Assembly: GCA_037442205.1 (NCBI GenBank)
Contig: JBBIQS010000042.1
Coordinates: 5,588 to 69,587 of the forward strand
Length of the DNA stretch: 64,000 nucleotides
Source of the DNA: JBBIQS01 sp037442205
Lineage (GTDB): Bacteria > Myxococcota > Myxococcia > Myxococcales > UBA5297
Direction of reading: 5' to 3'
The notes beneath the pieces were generated by a model that was not told the origin of the DNA, did not search any database, and saw nothing but the letters and a program-made list of their open reading frames with translations. Position 1 is the stretch's first letter. Each line of letters starts with the position of its first letter. Of this stretch, positions 37,708 through 46,554 are shown one piece after another. Position numbers and translations under genes: made by a program.

Positions 37708-38805
37708 TCAAGGAGCAGGGTTGGCCGCGGCGCCCGGGGACGGGGAGGGCTGCCCGGCGTCGGACGCCGGTTTGGCGGCGGGCAGGGCCAGCTCCTTCTT
37801 GAGCGCGTCGGCGTAGGCCAGCACGCCCTTCACGTAGCCGTCCTCGTGGTTGTAGGCCCACACCGCCTTGGCCCGGTCCTTGGCGAAGCCGTTCTCGTCG
37901 AGGTAGCGGGCGATGGAGGCGATGGAGTCGTCGAAGGTGTAGAGGTCGATCTTGCCGTCCCCGTCGCCGTCCTCGGCCCAGCGCAGGCTCGCCGGCATGA
38001 ACTGCGGGAACCCCAGCGCCCCGGCCCACGAGCCCTTCACCGACAGCGGGTCCATCCCCTTGGCCTTGCACTGGCGCATCAGGATCACGAGGTTGCGCCG
38101 CGCCCGCTCCTGCACCACGGCGATCTTCTCCGCTTGCCGCTTGGGGTCGAAGAGCCTCTTCTCGGCGGCGCTGGCCAGGGCCACCTCGCTGGCCTCGGGG
38201 GCGAACCAGCCCTGGCTGACGAAGCTGTTGAAGGCGAAGTAGTCCCCGGTGATGGTCCCCAGGGCGCTCTCCCACATCAGGATGCTCACCACCACCGTGG
38301 CCTCGACCTGGTGCTTCTTGGCCCAGCGGGTGAGGACCGCCTCCTTCTCGCGGTAGAAGCGGGCCCCGGCCACCAGCCGATCCTTGCGCAGGAACTGCTT
38401 GAGCAGGTCCACGTGCGTCTGGTGGTGGCGCGAGGCCATCGAGGGGGCGATGACCTGCACCGTCTTCTCCCCGTAGATCGGCTGGGCGCGCTGGTCGTCG
38501 AGGACGCGCTCGGCTTCCTCGAGGGTCAGGGGCTCCTCGAAGGGATCGGTGGACTTCCTGGTCAGGTCGGCGATGAGCGCCTCGCGCTCCGGGCTGGCCT
38601 TTCCCAGCTTGGCCGACAGCCGCCAGGTCTCGGGCCTGGCCGGGTCGTAGGGCGGGGGCGCCGGAGCGGCGGCGGGCTCGGCGGCGGGCTTCGCGAGCGG
38701 GACGGCGGCGACCGGCTCGGCGATGGCCGAAGCTGGCAAAAGCAGCCAAAGCGAAAGAGCTGCAAGAACCCCACTATTCTCCAAGGGGGCGGTGCGGCGT
38801 CGCAT
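37708..38805 (-). CDS. MltB-like lytic murein transglycosylase
   Basis: 365 residues. Cleaves peptidoglycan glycan strands. Signal peptide at the N-terminus (SLWLLLPASAIAEP). The family core shows SILMWESALGTITGDYFAFNSF with the probable catalytic Glu, LVILMRQCKAKGMDPLSVKGSWAGALGFPQFMPAS, the motif DGDGDGKIDLYTFDDSIASIARYL, and AVWAYNHEDGYVKGV. A Pro/Ala-rich N-terminal linker and C-terminal tail are present. No lipobox is obvious, so it may be soluble in the periplasm. Lone gene upstream of pyrH on the same strand, 33 nt apart. Confidence 0.9.
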   Translation of the reverse strand: MRRRTAPLENSGVLAALSLWLLLPASAIAEPVAAVPLAKPAAEPAAAPAPPPYDPARPETWRLSAKLGKASPEREALIADLTRKSTDPFEEPLTLEEAERVLDDQRAQPIYGEKTVQVIAPSMASRHHQTHVDLLKQFLRKDRLVAGARFYREKEAVLTRWAKKHQVEATVVVSILMWESALGTITGDYFAFNSFVSQGWFAPEASEVALASAAEKRLFDPKRQAEKIAVVQERARRNLVILMRQCKAKGMDPLSVKGSWAGALGFPQFMPASLRWAEDGDGDGKIDLYTFDDSIASIARYLDENGFAKDRAKAVWAYNHEDGYVKGVLAYADALKKELALPAAKPASDAGQPSPSPGAAANPAP

Positions 38806-38861
38806 CCGTGTCGATCCTCTCTTGAGCGTGCGGGCCAGAGGTGCCTACTCTATCGCCGCTC

Positions 38862-38882
38862 CGAGGACGGACCTCGTTTTTT
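38862..38882 (+). promoter_or_regulatory. Small hairpin with T-run upstream of SWIB gene
   Basis: CGAGG-N5-CCTCG followed by six T. No plus-strand gene ends upstream, so if real it could be a leader attenuator of the SWIB gene or a chance match; the stem is only 5 bp. Confidence 0.25.
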
Positions 38883-39017
38883 GCTGCGTCAGCGGAGTTG
38901 GCCGGTGTATGGTGCCACGTCGCTTTTGGCTCGGATGGTGGGGCTTCGCTTGCCGGTCCGAGTCTTGATCAGAAGGACAGACAACCGAACCTGTCATTGA
39001 CGGGAGGAGTCAAACAG

Positions 39018-39305
39018 ATGGCCAAGACGACCGCGAAGAAGACCGCCACCAAGCGCAAGCCCAACGCCGCCTTCATGAAGGCCATGCAGCCGGACGACGT
39101 GCTGGCCAAGGTGGTGGGCGACAAGGCGATGCCCCGCACCGAGGTGGTGAAGAAGCTGTGGGCCTACATCAAGAAGAACGGCCTGCAGGACAAGAAGGAG
39201 AAGCGGAACATCAACGCCGACGAGAACCTCAAGGAGGTCTTCGGCGGCAAGAAGACGGTGACGATGTTCGAGATGACCAAGCTGGTCAACAAGCACCTGT
39301 CCTAG
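39018..39305 (+). CDS. SWIB/MDM2-domain small basic protein
   Basis: 95 residues with GGGAGGAG before ATG 39018. A Lys/Thr-rich N-terminus (MAKTTAKKTATKRKP) precedes a SWIB fold: FMKAMQPDDVLAKVVGDKAMPRTEVVKKLWAYIKKNGLQD, KRNINADENLKEVFGGKKTVTMFEMTKLVNKHL. SWIB domains are known from eukaryotic chromatin remodellers, and also from Chlamydiae and some other bacteria, where they may bind DNA or DNA-associated proteins. A strong terminator follows at 39360. No partner in the neighbourhood. Confidence 0.9.
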   Translation: MAKTTAKKTATKRKPNAAFMKAMQPDDVLAKVVGDKAMPRTEVVKKLWAYIKKNGLQDKKEKRNINADENLKEVFGGKKTVTMFEMTKLVNKHLS

Positions 39306-39359
39306 TTCCGCAGCTCGACGCTTGGCCCGCCTCCGGGCGGGCAGGCGGAGATCGAAGAA

Positions 39360-39388
39360 GCCCGCGCCGACCTCGGCGCGGGCTTTTT
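39360..39388 (+). terminator. Rho-independent terminator of SWIB gene
   Basis: Stem GCCCGCGCCGA / TCGGCGCGGGC (11 bp, loop about 2-4 nt) followed directly by five T, 55 nt after the SWIB stop. Confidence 0.85.
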
Positions 39389-39389
39389 C

Positions 39390-39699
39390 ATTGGCGGGGT
39401 GGGCCGTCGGGAGCGGCCGGGAGGTGTTCCGGCGGCACTCCCGGCAAGCTGCCGAGCACAAGATTGGAAGGCGGTTGCTCGGGGACGATCTCGAGCCGAG
39501 GGCGCGATCCCGAGACCCCGAGGATGCGCAGAGCGAGCGCGCCGGCGAGGTCGCGGCGAGGGAGAGGCGTTCGGGGGAAGGGCTGGGGCGGCGGAGGAGC
39601 TCCCGCCGCGCGCCGCCTGCCTCGGAGAGAGGCGGCTTGGAAGGCCCGCTTGGCCGATGGCGGCGGGAGCGGCCTGGCCGTCCCGCCACCCTGCGGCGC
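39390..39699. other. Intergenic region without recognisable gene
   Basis: About 310 bp of very GC-rich sequence with no conserved frame. I see no promoter or repeat. Long open frames here are only due to composition. Confidence 0.3.
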
Positions 39700-40008
39700 T
39701 CAGCCCTCGGTGAAGAAGTCCTGGGCGACTTCCTTGCCCATGGCGTTGAAGAAGTGGGTGGTGCCGTTGCCGCTGTTGTTATCGCTCATGGCGTAGAAGA
39801 GCTGACCGGCGACCCGGAACGAGCTGATGCTCTCGTCGTCCGACTGCCCGGCGATCTTCTTCTCGTAGAACTTCTTGGCGTTTGGCGGCAGCTTCGACTC
39901 GCTGACCGGGGTCTTGGCGACGTGGTCGTCGTTCCACCCGTCGATGATCTGCTGCTTGGTGACCTTGTGCGCCGAACCGGTCGAGTGAGCTGCGGAAGTG
40001 ACCCTCAT
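39700..40008 (-). CDS. Small protein of unknown function
   Basis: 102 residues from ATG 40008, chosen because GGAGGA lies 6 nt upstream; the ATG at 40026 has none. Sequence MRVTSAAHSTGSAHKVTKQQ with the ending FFNAMGKEVAQDFFTEG. No signal peptide, membrane helix or known domain; a polar mixed alpha/beta protein. Three GGTC-S-GACC palindromes at 40098-40239 lie upstream and may be operators. No homology claim possible. Confidence 0.65.
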   Translation of the reverse strand: MRVTSAAHSTGSAHKVTKQQIIDGWNDDHVAKTPVSESKLPPNAKKFYEKKIAGQSDDESISSFRVAGQLFYAMSDNNSGNGTTHFFNAMGKEVAQDFFTEG

Positions 40009-40097
40009 GGCTTCCTCCTGAGTCATTGCGGGGTTGGACCACTGCGATGAGGCAGGCGTATCCAACCAACGGGGAGGGGCGCGGGCAAGGACAAAGT

Positions 40098-40239
40098 GGT
40101 CGGACCAGATGACTGGTTGCGATACAAACGAATCTTGAGCGGCCGGCAAACGGGGTGCGGCGCCGTCTTGCGCCGAGAGAGGGTCGTCCTCGCGGTTCGG
40201 GAGAATGGTCCGACCAGAAAGAGGAGGAGCGGTCCGACC
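40098..40239. promoter_or_regulatory. Three GGTC-S-GACC palindromes upstream of small gene
   Basis: The 9-bp palindrome GGTC(C/G)GACC occurs at 40098-40106, 40207-40215 and 40231-40239, in the region upstream of the minus-strand gene 39700-40008. The outer two are flanked by T-A or G-C that extend the symmetry (TGGTCGGACCA, GCGGTCCGACCGC). Regulator binding sites are possible. The rest of the 40009-40301 interval holds no gene I can support. Confidence 0.35.
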
Positions 40240-40301
40240 GCGCTCCGCTTGCGAGGAGCTTCCACTCGGGATCCTCTGCCCGGCGAGAGCTCTGCGCCCG
40301 C

Positions 40302-40335
40302 AAAAAAGCGGCGGGGCCAACTGAGGCCCCGCCGC
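40302..40335 (-). terminator. Rho-independent terminator
   Basis: Perfect 11-bp stem (GCGGCGGGGCC / GGCCCCGCCGC, loop 6 nt), followed on the minus strand by six T. It lies 30 nt after the stop of the 40366-43695 gene. Confidence 0.9.
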
Positions 40336-40365
40336 CGCACTACCCCATCTGTCTTGCCGCTGGGA

Positions 40366-43300
40366 CTAGAAGCAGGCCCCCGGCGGCAGCGGATTGGCCG
40401 GCGACAGCTTGTAGATCACGTCCGGGTTCTGGTCGGCGATGATCAGGTTGCCCTGGCCGTCCACCGTGATGCCCCGCGGGCGGTTGAGCCCGCGCGCCAA
40501 CAGGGTGACCGTCGGAGCGGTCGCCAGCGGGTCGCCCACGTTGATGGCGTAGATGGTGCCCGTGTTGTTGCCATTCTGGTTGTCGTCGCTGACCAGCAGG
40601 CAGTTGGTCTTGGTCAGCGCCACGTCAATCAGGTTGCCGAAGTTGTTCCCGCCGCCGCCGGCAAGGCGGAAGTGCAGGGTCGAGGCATTGGCGCCACCGC
40701 CGAGCGAGTTGGCGCCGCGCGAGCGGAACGCCCACAGCTCGTTCGGCTGATTGAGCGGGACGAAGTAGAACATCGAGTCGAAGTTGGCGTCGGTGGGCGG
40801 GGCCCAGATGTCGCGCACCGCGATGCCCAGGTGCGAATCGCCGAAGCCTGCCCCGATGTCGTTCATGCTGAAGAAGCCGTGGGCGCCGGCGAGGGTGAAC
40901 GGGTTGCCGCTCTCCGTCCAGCGGTAGATGTTCATGTCGAACGAGTTGCCCGAGTAGAGCTCCTCGTTGTGGCCCTCGGCCATGGTGGCGGTGATACGGC
41001 CGCTGCCGGCCACGGTGACCGCCGGGTACAGAGCGCTGGGCTCGCCGGCGTTCTTGCTCTCCAACGAGACGATCGGAGGGTTGACGCCGGCGGCGGTGGC
41101 GGTAGCCGTCACGCGCACGGTGGTGTTGCCGTTGATGGCCGCGGCCAGAGCCTGGGCGACGTCGGTCTGGCTGGTGAAGCTGACGCAGCTCCTGGTCGCG
41201 TTCGCGGTGCAGGCGCCGCCGGGGCCCTGCATCTGGAACGTCCAGGCGGTGGCGGTCCCGCCGTCGATGGTCAGGGCGTTGCCGTCCAGGACCGGGTTGA
41301 GCGTGTTGCCGAGGTGAACCGTGCCGCGCTGCTGGGTGGAGGGCAGCATCGCCAGGCCCTCGAACCGGCCGGGACCGGCGGTGACGAACGGATCGAAAGT
41401 GCCGTTGGTCAGGACGCGCTGGATGCTGTTGCCGTTGGCCGAGCTCAGGTAGAGCCGGTCGGAGGAGTCGATGGCCACGTAGTTGAAGGCGGTACCGTTG
41501 CCGCCGTAGAGGCCCAGCGCGCCGTTGGACAGCTGGAGGATGTTGCGCCCGCCGGAGTTGGCGATCAGCACCTCACCGGTCGATTTGACCGCGACGTCAC
41601 TAGGCTGGTTGAGCAGGTTGTTGGCATTGCGCGCCGCCAGGATCGACAGCTTCCGGCCGCCGACGGCCACCGCGTTGGTGACCACGTTCAGCAGGAACTC
41701 GGGCGCGGCGCCGATGTTGCCCGCGGTGTCCACCGCCTGCACCGCCAGCGGGGCGACCTCGGGGGTGGCGCCGCCGGGGATGTTGAAGGTGAAGGGGAGG
41801 TCCTTGGCGGCGACGCCGGCGCCGATCAGCACGGTGCGGGAGCGGGTGTTGCCGGTCGAGGTGAAGTAGATGCTGTAGGCCAGCTCGGCCAGGGCGAAGT
41901 TGTCGGTGGCGTGGGCGATGAAGTCGATCTGGTCGCCGGGGAGGACGTCGCAGGGCGAGGTGCACTCGACCCCGTTGACCCGCACCGTCTGGATGGCGTT
42001 GGCCGGAGGCGGGGTGGCATTGGAGACGACGACCTGCGGCGGGGCGGTGTCGAAGCCCATGGCGTTGAGGTAGGCGACGTTGGTCACCGCCGAGGTGCCG
42101 GAGCCGTAGGTGGCGGTGATCGAGTAGGTGCCCTCCGAGTGGAAGGTGAAGGCCTGCGAGTACATCCCGCCGGCGCAGGCGAGGGTCCCGGCGGTCGGGG
42201 CGTTGGCCACGGTGCCGATGGCGACGGCGGCCAGGCTCATCGAGCCGGTGTTGCAGGCCAGGATGTTGCCGAAGGCATCGCGCACGGTGGCGATGGCGGT
42301 GACCTGGGTCTTGAGCGGCACCAGGGTGGCCGACAGGTTCAGGCTCACCGAGGCCGGGGCGCCCGGATCCAGCGAGATGGTGCGCATCACCGAGCCCTGC
42401 ACGCCGGCGATGTAGGCGCTGACGTGGTAGGCGCTCTGGCGCGAGAAGACCAGGTTGCTGATGGTGCCCTGGCCGCCGACGCCGTCGTCGAGCACCAGCG
42501 CCCCGGGGATGTCGGTGACCACGGTGACCGGGCCCACCCGCTCGTTGCCGTACATGTCGACCACGCCGTAGCTGTAGGTGATGTCGCTGCCGGCGGGGAC
42601 GCCGATCAGGCCGGTGCAGCTGGTGGCGCTGGCGGCGCAGTGGCTGGTGAAGACGAAGTCGTCGATCAGCCCGGTGCCGCCGGCGGGATCGGCGATCTTC
42701 TTGAAGGAGAAGGCGGCCGCCGGCTGCACCTCGACCGAGATGGTCTTGGTCAGCGCGGGGGTGGAGTTGGCCACGGTGGCGGTGATGTCGAAGGTGTAGC
42801 CGTTGGCCTTGACCCCGCTCAGGTCGTAGGCCTGGAAGGTGCGCTTGCCCACGAAGCCCTGGTTCTTGGAAACCGTCGAGCCGGGGATGGTGAAGGTCGG
42901 GGCCAGGTCGGGGCTGCTGGTGAGGTTGATGTTGGCGTCGGCCACCTCATTGCCAAAGCTGTCCTTGGCGGTGGCGGTCAGCTGCACCTGCTGGCCGGCG
43001 ACGGCCTTGGCCGGGCTGGCGGTCAGGTCGATGGTCTGCACCTTGCCAGGGACCACGGTGAAGGTGGCGCTGACGGTGATCGGCGCGCCATTGAGGTCGG
43101 CCTGGCCCGGGAAGACGGCGATCGCCTTGTAGGCCTCGGCGCGGGCCGCGGTCACCCCGCTGATGGCGGCGCCGGTGATCAGCGCGCCGGGGGCGTCGGA
43201 GTACAGGCTCCAGGCCAGCGAAGCCGGCGACTGGTCCGCGCCGACGATGGTGGCCTCGATGGTCGAGCCCGGCGGCACGGTGATCGCGCTGCCCTTGACC

Positions 43301-43695
43301 GGCTGCCCGGCGGCGTCCTTGGAGGAGAGGATCAGCTGCGGCTGCACCCGGGTGACCTTGAGGTCGGTCACCTCGCTGGTGTTGCCGGCGGCGTCGGTGG
43401 CGGTGAAGTGGAAGGTGTTCAGGCCCGGGTTCAGCGGCAGCTTCACCTCGAACTGGGCGGTGAAGGAGTCGGCGGTCAGGTCGGCGGGGACGGTGTCGGT
43501 CGCCGCGAAGGCCGGCTCGCGGGTGATGGCGATCTTCGACGAGTACTCGGCGCTGCCGCGCACCAGCACCCGGTCGAGCAGGGTCTGCTCGGGGGCGCTG
43601 ACCCGAGGCGGCGGCGGAGCCTCGGTGTCCTTCTGACTGCAACCAACTGCTGCCAGTACTGCGAACAAAGCACAGGTCTTCAGTTGTCTGGCCAT
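40366..43695 (-). CDS. Giant Ig-like/propeller lipoprotein
   Basis: 1109 residues from ATG 43695 with GGAGG 6 nt upstream. Lipobox VGC (MARQLKTCALFAVLAAVGC). Residues 30-650 repeat beta-sandwich patterns (VTATAKDSFGNEVADANINL, TAIATVRDAFGNILAC, TATDAAGNTSEVTDLKV) as in bacterial Ig-like domains; these include AxxVxVxDxxGN repeats. Residues about 690-1100 look like an NHL/SMP-30-type propeller (LNQPSDVAVKSTGEVLIANSG, LARGLNRPRGITVDGQGNLIIAD). Probably a cell-surface adhesive or polymer-binding protein. Its 5' region shares sequence with the short frame at 43746-43868. Confidence 0.87.
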   Translation of the reverse strand: MARQLKTCALFAVLAAVGCSQKDTEAPPPPRVSAPEQTLLDRVLVRGSAEYSSKIAITREPAFAATDTVPADLTADSFTAQFEVKLPLNPGLNTFHFTATDAAGNTSEVTDLKVTRVQPQLILSSKDAAGQPVKGSAITVPPGSTIEATIVGADQSPASLAWSLYSDAPGALITGAAISGVTAARAEAYKAIAVFPGQADLNGAPITVSATFTVVPGKVQTIDLTASPAKAVAGQQVQLTATAKDSFGNEVADANINLTSSPDLAPTFTIPGSTVSKNQGFVGKRTFQAYDLSGVKANGYTFDITATVANSTPALTKTISVEVQPAAAFSFKKIADPAGGTGLIDDFVFTSHCAASATSCTGLIGVPAGSDITYSYGVVDMYGNERVGPVTVVTDIPGALVLDDGVGGQGTISNLVFSRQSAYHVSAYIAGVQGSVMRTISLDPGAPASVSLNLSATLVPLKTQVTAIATVRDAFGNILACNTGSMSLAAVAIGTVANAPTAGTLACAGGMYSQAFTFHSEGTYSITATYGSGTSAVTNVAYLNAMGFDTAPPQVVVSNATPPPANAIQTVRVNGVECTSPCDVLPGDQIDFIAHATDNFALAELAYSIYFTSTGNTRSRTVLIGAGVAAKDLPFTFNIPGGATPEVAPLAVQAVDTAGNIGAAPEFLLNVVTNAVAVGGRKLSILAARNANNLLNQPSDVAVKSTGEVLIANSGGRNILQLSNGALGLYGGNGTAFNYVAIDSSDRLYLSSANGNSIQRVLTNGTFDPFVTAGPGRFEGLAMLPSTQQRGTVHLGNTLNPVLDGNALTIDGGTATAWTFQMQGPGGACTANATRSCVSFTSQTDVAQALAAAINGNTTVRVTATATAAGVNPPIVSLESKNAGEPSALYPAVTVAGSGRITATMAEGHNEELYSGNSFDMNIYRWTESGNPFTLAGAHGFFSMNDIGAGFGDSHLGIAVRDIWAPPTDANFDSMFYFVPLNQPNELWAFRSRGANSLGGGANASTLHFRLAGGGGNNFGNLIDVALTKTNCLLVSDDNQNGNNTGTIYAINVGDPLATAPTVTLLARGLNRPRGITVDGQGNLIIADQNPDVIYKLSPANPLPPGACF

Positions 43696-43745
43696 GCCAG
43701 CCTCCACTTCTGAGTTACTGCCGTTGGTGAAAGAGAGTTCGGTCG

Positions 43746-43868
43746 CTAGGAGCAGCGCGAGCGGGAGCTGGCGCTGAGTTGTCCGGGGTCAAAAGGCCGG
43801 CGCTCGAGGTCGGCGCGCAGCCCGCTTCGGGCCGCGAACAATGCACAGATCCTCAGCGCGCTGGCCAT
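43746..43868 (-). pseudogene. Duplicated gene start, likely remnant
   Basis: A 40-codon frame with its own GGAGG starts MASALRICALFAARSGL and resembles the start of the downstream gene (MARQLKTCALFAVLAAVGC). The 5' flanking bases are also similar (gctggccatgccagcctcc in both). It breaks off after the signal-peptide region and ends in a stop. It is more likely the truncated copy of a duplicated lipoprotein gene than a functional peptide, but a small peptide cannot be excluded. Confidence 0.5.
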
Positions 43869-43917
43869 GCCAGCCTCCTCTGATGCCACTGCCGTGGGGC
43901 GAAAAGGCGCTCGGGCG

Positions 43918-44844
43918 CTAGAAGTCGAGGGCGTAGCCGAGCGCGAATGAGATGCCGCTGAAGGTTCCCTGGGTGTAGCTGGCCAGCTGGCCGAGGTCGG
44001 CGTGCGACTCGTTCCAGCGCAGATCGAGCAGCAGCGAGCCCGGGCCGGCCGGCAGCAGGCCGCGCGCCGCCAACACCAGCGCCGAGGTGGTGGACCGCTT
44101 GGTGGTCACCACGGCCTGGGCCTGGACGGTCGAGCTGCTCACGTACAGCCCATAGCCGATGCCGGCATTCAGGCCGACGCCGCTCTTGGCGGCCTTGAGC
44201 AGCTCGTAGCTGGCGATCAGCTCGATCGGCACCAGGGTGGTGTTCTGGAACGAGGCCGGGTCGTAGCCGCGGCCCTGGATCATCCGCGCGCCCTTGTAGG
44301 TGATCAGTGAGTACGCGGCGCTGAGCGACAGGCGGACGCTGTCGTCGAGCACCGGCAGCAGGTAGCTGGCCTCGGCCCCGGCCAGGACGCCGGTCTTCAG
44401 CTCGGTGCGCGGCACCAGCACCCCGATGCGCGGGGTGGCCTGGATCCTCCGGGCCTCGCCCGACTCCAGCTGCTTGTGGGCGGAGCCGGCCTCGGCCATG
44501 GCCGGCGGGGTCACGTCGGGCCGGGCCTCGACCGCGCGGTAGCCAGCGGGGGCCGGCGGCGGGGGCGGAGGAGGAGTGGTCGCCGCGGGGGCGTGGGTCG
44601 GCGAGCTCAGCGCCGGCAGCGCCGGGGCGGCAGCTGGAGGCGGGGGCGGCGGCGTCGGCGCGGCAGTGGCCGGGCCGGTCTTCGCGCCCGGAGCCGCGGC
44701 GCCCTTCTTGGTCGCCGGGGCATTGGCCGCGGCGCCCTTCTTCTTGGCCGGGGCGTTCTTGGACGCCGCCGCGTTGTCGCCCTGTGCCTGGGCCGCGACC
44801 AGCGCGGGAGAGAGAAGCAGTACCGCCAAAGCGAGGAATCGCAT
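43918..44844 (-). CDS. Outer-membrane beta-barrel protein with Pro/Ala-rich N-terminus
   Basis: 308 residues. Signal peptide (MRFLALAVLLLSPALVAAQ), then an Ala/Pro/Lys linker of about 100 residues (KKKGAAAN..., PPPPPPAA). Residues 140-308 form amphipathic strands (GVLAGAEASYLLPVLDDSVRL, LNAGIGYGLYVSSS) ending in Phe (ALGYALDF), as in outer-membrane barrels. It precedes the remnant and giant lipoprotein genes on the same strand, so it may work with them. No specific family recognised. Confidence 0.78.
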   Translation of the reverse strand: MRFLALAVLLLSPALVAAQAQGDNAAASKNAPAKKKGAAANAPATKKGAAAPGAKTGPATAAPTPPPPPPAAAPALPALSSPTHAPAATTPPPPPPPAPAGYRAVEARPDVTPPAMAEAGSAHKQLESGEARRIQATPRIGVLVPRTELKTGVLAGAEASYLLPVLDDSVRLSLSAAYSLITYKGARMIQGRGYDPASFQNTTLVPIELIASYELLKAAKSGVGLNAGIGYGLYVSSSTVQAQAVVTTKRSTTSALVLAARGLLPAGPGSLLLDLRWNESHADLGQLASYTQGTFSGISFALGYALDF

Positions 44845-45096
44845 CGAAGAAGCTCCCCAGCTCTACCCGCGGCGCCACCGACTGCCTTCCGCCGCGGGCT
44901 GGAAAAGAGATCTGCTATCCAACAGCTAACGCTACCTGACCTTGTTGCCCACCCTGAAGCCGTTGGACCCGGCCTTTGGGGCGCCGGCCACGGCGATGGA
45001 AATAGTAGCCGGGGGCGGGCTTCTCAACAAAATCGGAAAGCGGATGCCCGCCGAAATCGCCTTGCGCTCACAGGGGTTGGCTGCTTCTGTAGGCCC

Positions 45097-46383
45097 ATGC
45101 GCGTGCGCGACCCCATCCACGGAACCCTGATCGTAGAGGACGCCGAGGTCCCGCTCGTCGACAGCCGCTTCTTCCAGCGGCTGCGCCACATCAAGCAGCT
45201 GGGGTTCGGGGAGATGGCCTTCCCCGGAGCCACCCACACCCGCCACGCCCACTCGCTGGGGGCGATGCACGTCGCCAGCCGGCTGTTCGACAGCGTGGCG
45301 GCCCGCTCCCGCCTCCCCGAGCGCGAGCGCGGCCGGCTCAAGCAGGCGGTGCGGGCGGCGGTGCTCTTCCACGACCTGGGGCACATGCCGCTCAGCCACG
45401 CCTCGGAGCGGATCGCCCCGCCACGGGATCGGCTTCGCCTGCCCGCCTGGCTGCTAGGCGAGCAGGGGGCCCAGGCCTCGCACGAGGACTTCACCGCCAA
45501 GCTGATGCTGGATTCGAGCCTGACCCCGGTGCTGGCCCGGCAGCTGGCGCCCTTCGGGCTGACTCCGGAGGGCATCGCCGCGCTGGTGGTGGGGGCCGAG
45601 CCGCCGGGAGGCTCGCCGTTCGTCGCCGAGGGGCGCGACTGGGGGCCGCTCTTGCGCCAGCTGGTGTCGGGCGAGCTCGACGCCGACCGGATGGACTACC
45701 TGCTGCGCGACTCGGTCTACACCGGGGTCAACTACGGCCGCTACGACCTGGACTGGCTGGTGCAGAACCTGCTGCCCATCGAGCGCGACGGGCAGGTGTT
45801 CCTGGGGCTGGCCAAGGCGGCGATCTTCGCCTTCGAGGACTTCCTCCTCAGCCGCTTCCACATGTTCCTGTCGGTCTACTACCACCACACCAGCGTCAAC
45901 TTCGACGAGATGCTGCGCCGCTTCTATCAGGAGCAGCCGCAGGGCTTCGAGATCCCCGCCGACCCCGAGGCCTTCCTCGGCTGCGACGACGTGGCCCTGG
46001 CCAGCGCCCTGCGCGCCTCGCACAACCGCTGGGCGAAGCGGATCGTCGCCCGCGAGGGCTACAAGCTGATCGTCCAGGCCACCGAGCTGGACCGCGACTA
46101 CGACCTGCCGGCGCTCTCCCAGGCGCTGGCGCAGGAGGGAATCGAGCACTTCCAGGTGGAAACCCTGGGAGTGCTCTCCAAGTACTTCGGCAAGTCCGGC
46201 GGCCCGCCGCTGTACGTGGTCGACCCCCACGCCGGGCTGACCATCCCCATCGCCGAGTACACCCCGCTCTACCAGCGCTACGCCGGCTCGCTGCGGATCT
46301 CGCGGATCTACTGCGCTCCGGAGCGGGCCGGGCGGGCCCGCGAGTTGCTGGCGAAGCAGATGCGCGGCGCGCGGCCGGCCTGA
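45097..46383 (+). CDS. HD-domain phosphohydrolase
   Basis: 428 residues from ATG 45097 (MRVRDPIHGTLIVEDAEVPL). HD-domain metal ligands appear as RHIKQLG, HTRHAHSLG, LFHDLGHMPLSH and later DADRMDYLLRDS, the pattern of dGTPase-like HD phosphohydrolases of the YdhJ/related group. The C-terminal region (LSVYYHHTSVNFDEMLRRF) is helical. It may hydrolyse nucleotides. The longer frame from 44476 is antisense to the barrel-protein gene and was rejected. It is followed by the phosphatidylserine synthase gene on the same strand with 171 bp between. Confidence 0.9.
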   Translation: MRVRDPIHGTLIVEDAEVPLVDSRFFQRLRHIKQLGFGEMAFPGATHTRHAHSLGAMHVASRLFDSVAARSRLPERERGRLKQAVRAAVLFHDLGHMPLSHASERIAPPRDRLRLPAWLLGEQGAQASHEDFTAKLMLDSSLTPVLARQLAPFGLTPEGIAALVVGAEPPGGSPFVAEGRDWGPLLRQLVSGELDADRMDYLLRDSVYTGVNYGRYDLDWLVQNLLPIERDGQVFLGLAKAAIFAFEDFLLSRFHMFLSVYYHHTSVNFDEMLRRFYQEQPQGFEIPADPEAFLGCDDVALASALRASHNRWAKRIVAREGYKLIVQATELDRDYDLPALSQALAQEGIEHFQVETLGVLSKYFGKSGGPPLYVVDPHAGLTIPIAEYTPLYQRYAGSLRISRIYCAPERAGRARELLAKQMRGARPA

Positions 46384-46554
46384 GCGGGCGGCCGGCCGGG
46401 AGCTGCCCAAACCCTGACGGCGGCGGTGGCCCGCTGACGCCCGCTCCCCGGGGCGAACCCGGGCCCGGCCCAGCAAGTGTCGGAAAAGCCTGACTGTTTT
46501 CCGGCGCGCTTCCGATTTCCACCCAGGGCACCTTGTTTGCTACTCTGGGCTGCC

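Noticed and set aside
40096..43713. A 1205-codon plus-strand open frame antisense to the giant Ig-like lipoprotein
   Set aside because: It consists of low-complexity Gly/Arg/Val sequence produced by high-GC antisense reading; the minus-strand gene has a signal peptide, ribosome site, domains and terminator.
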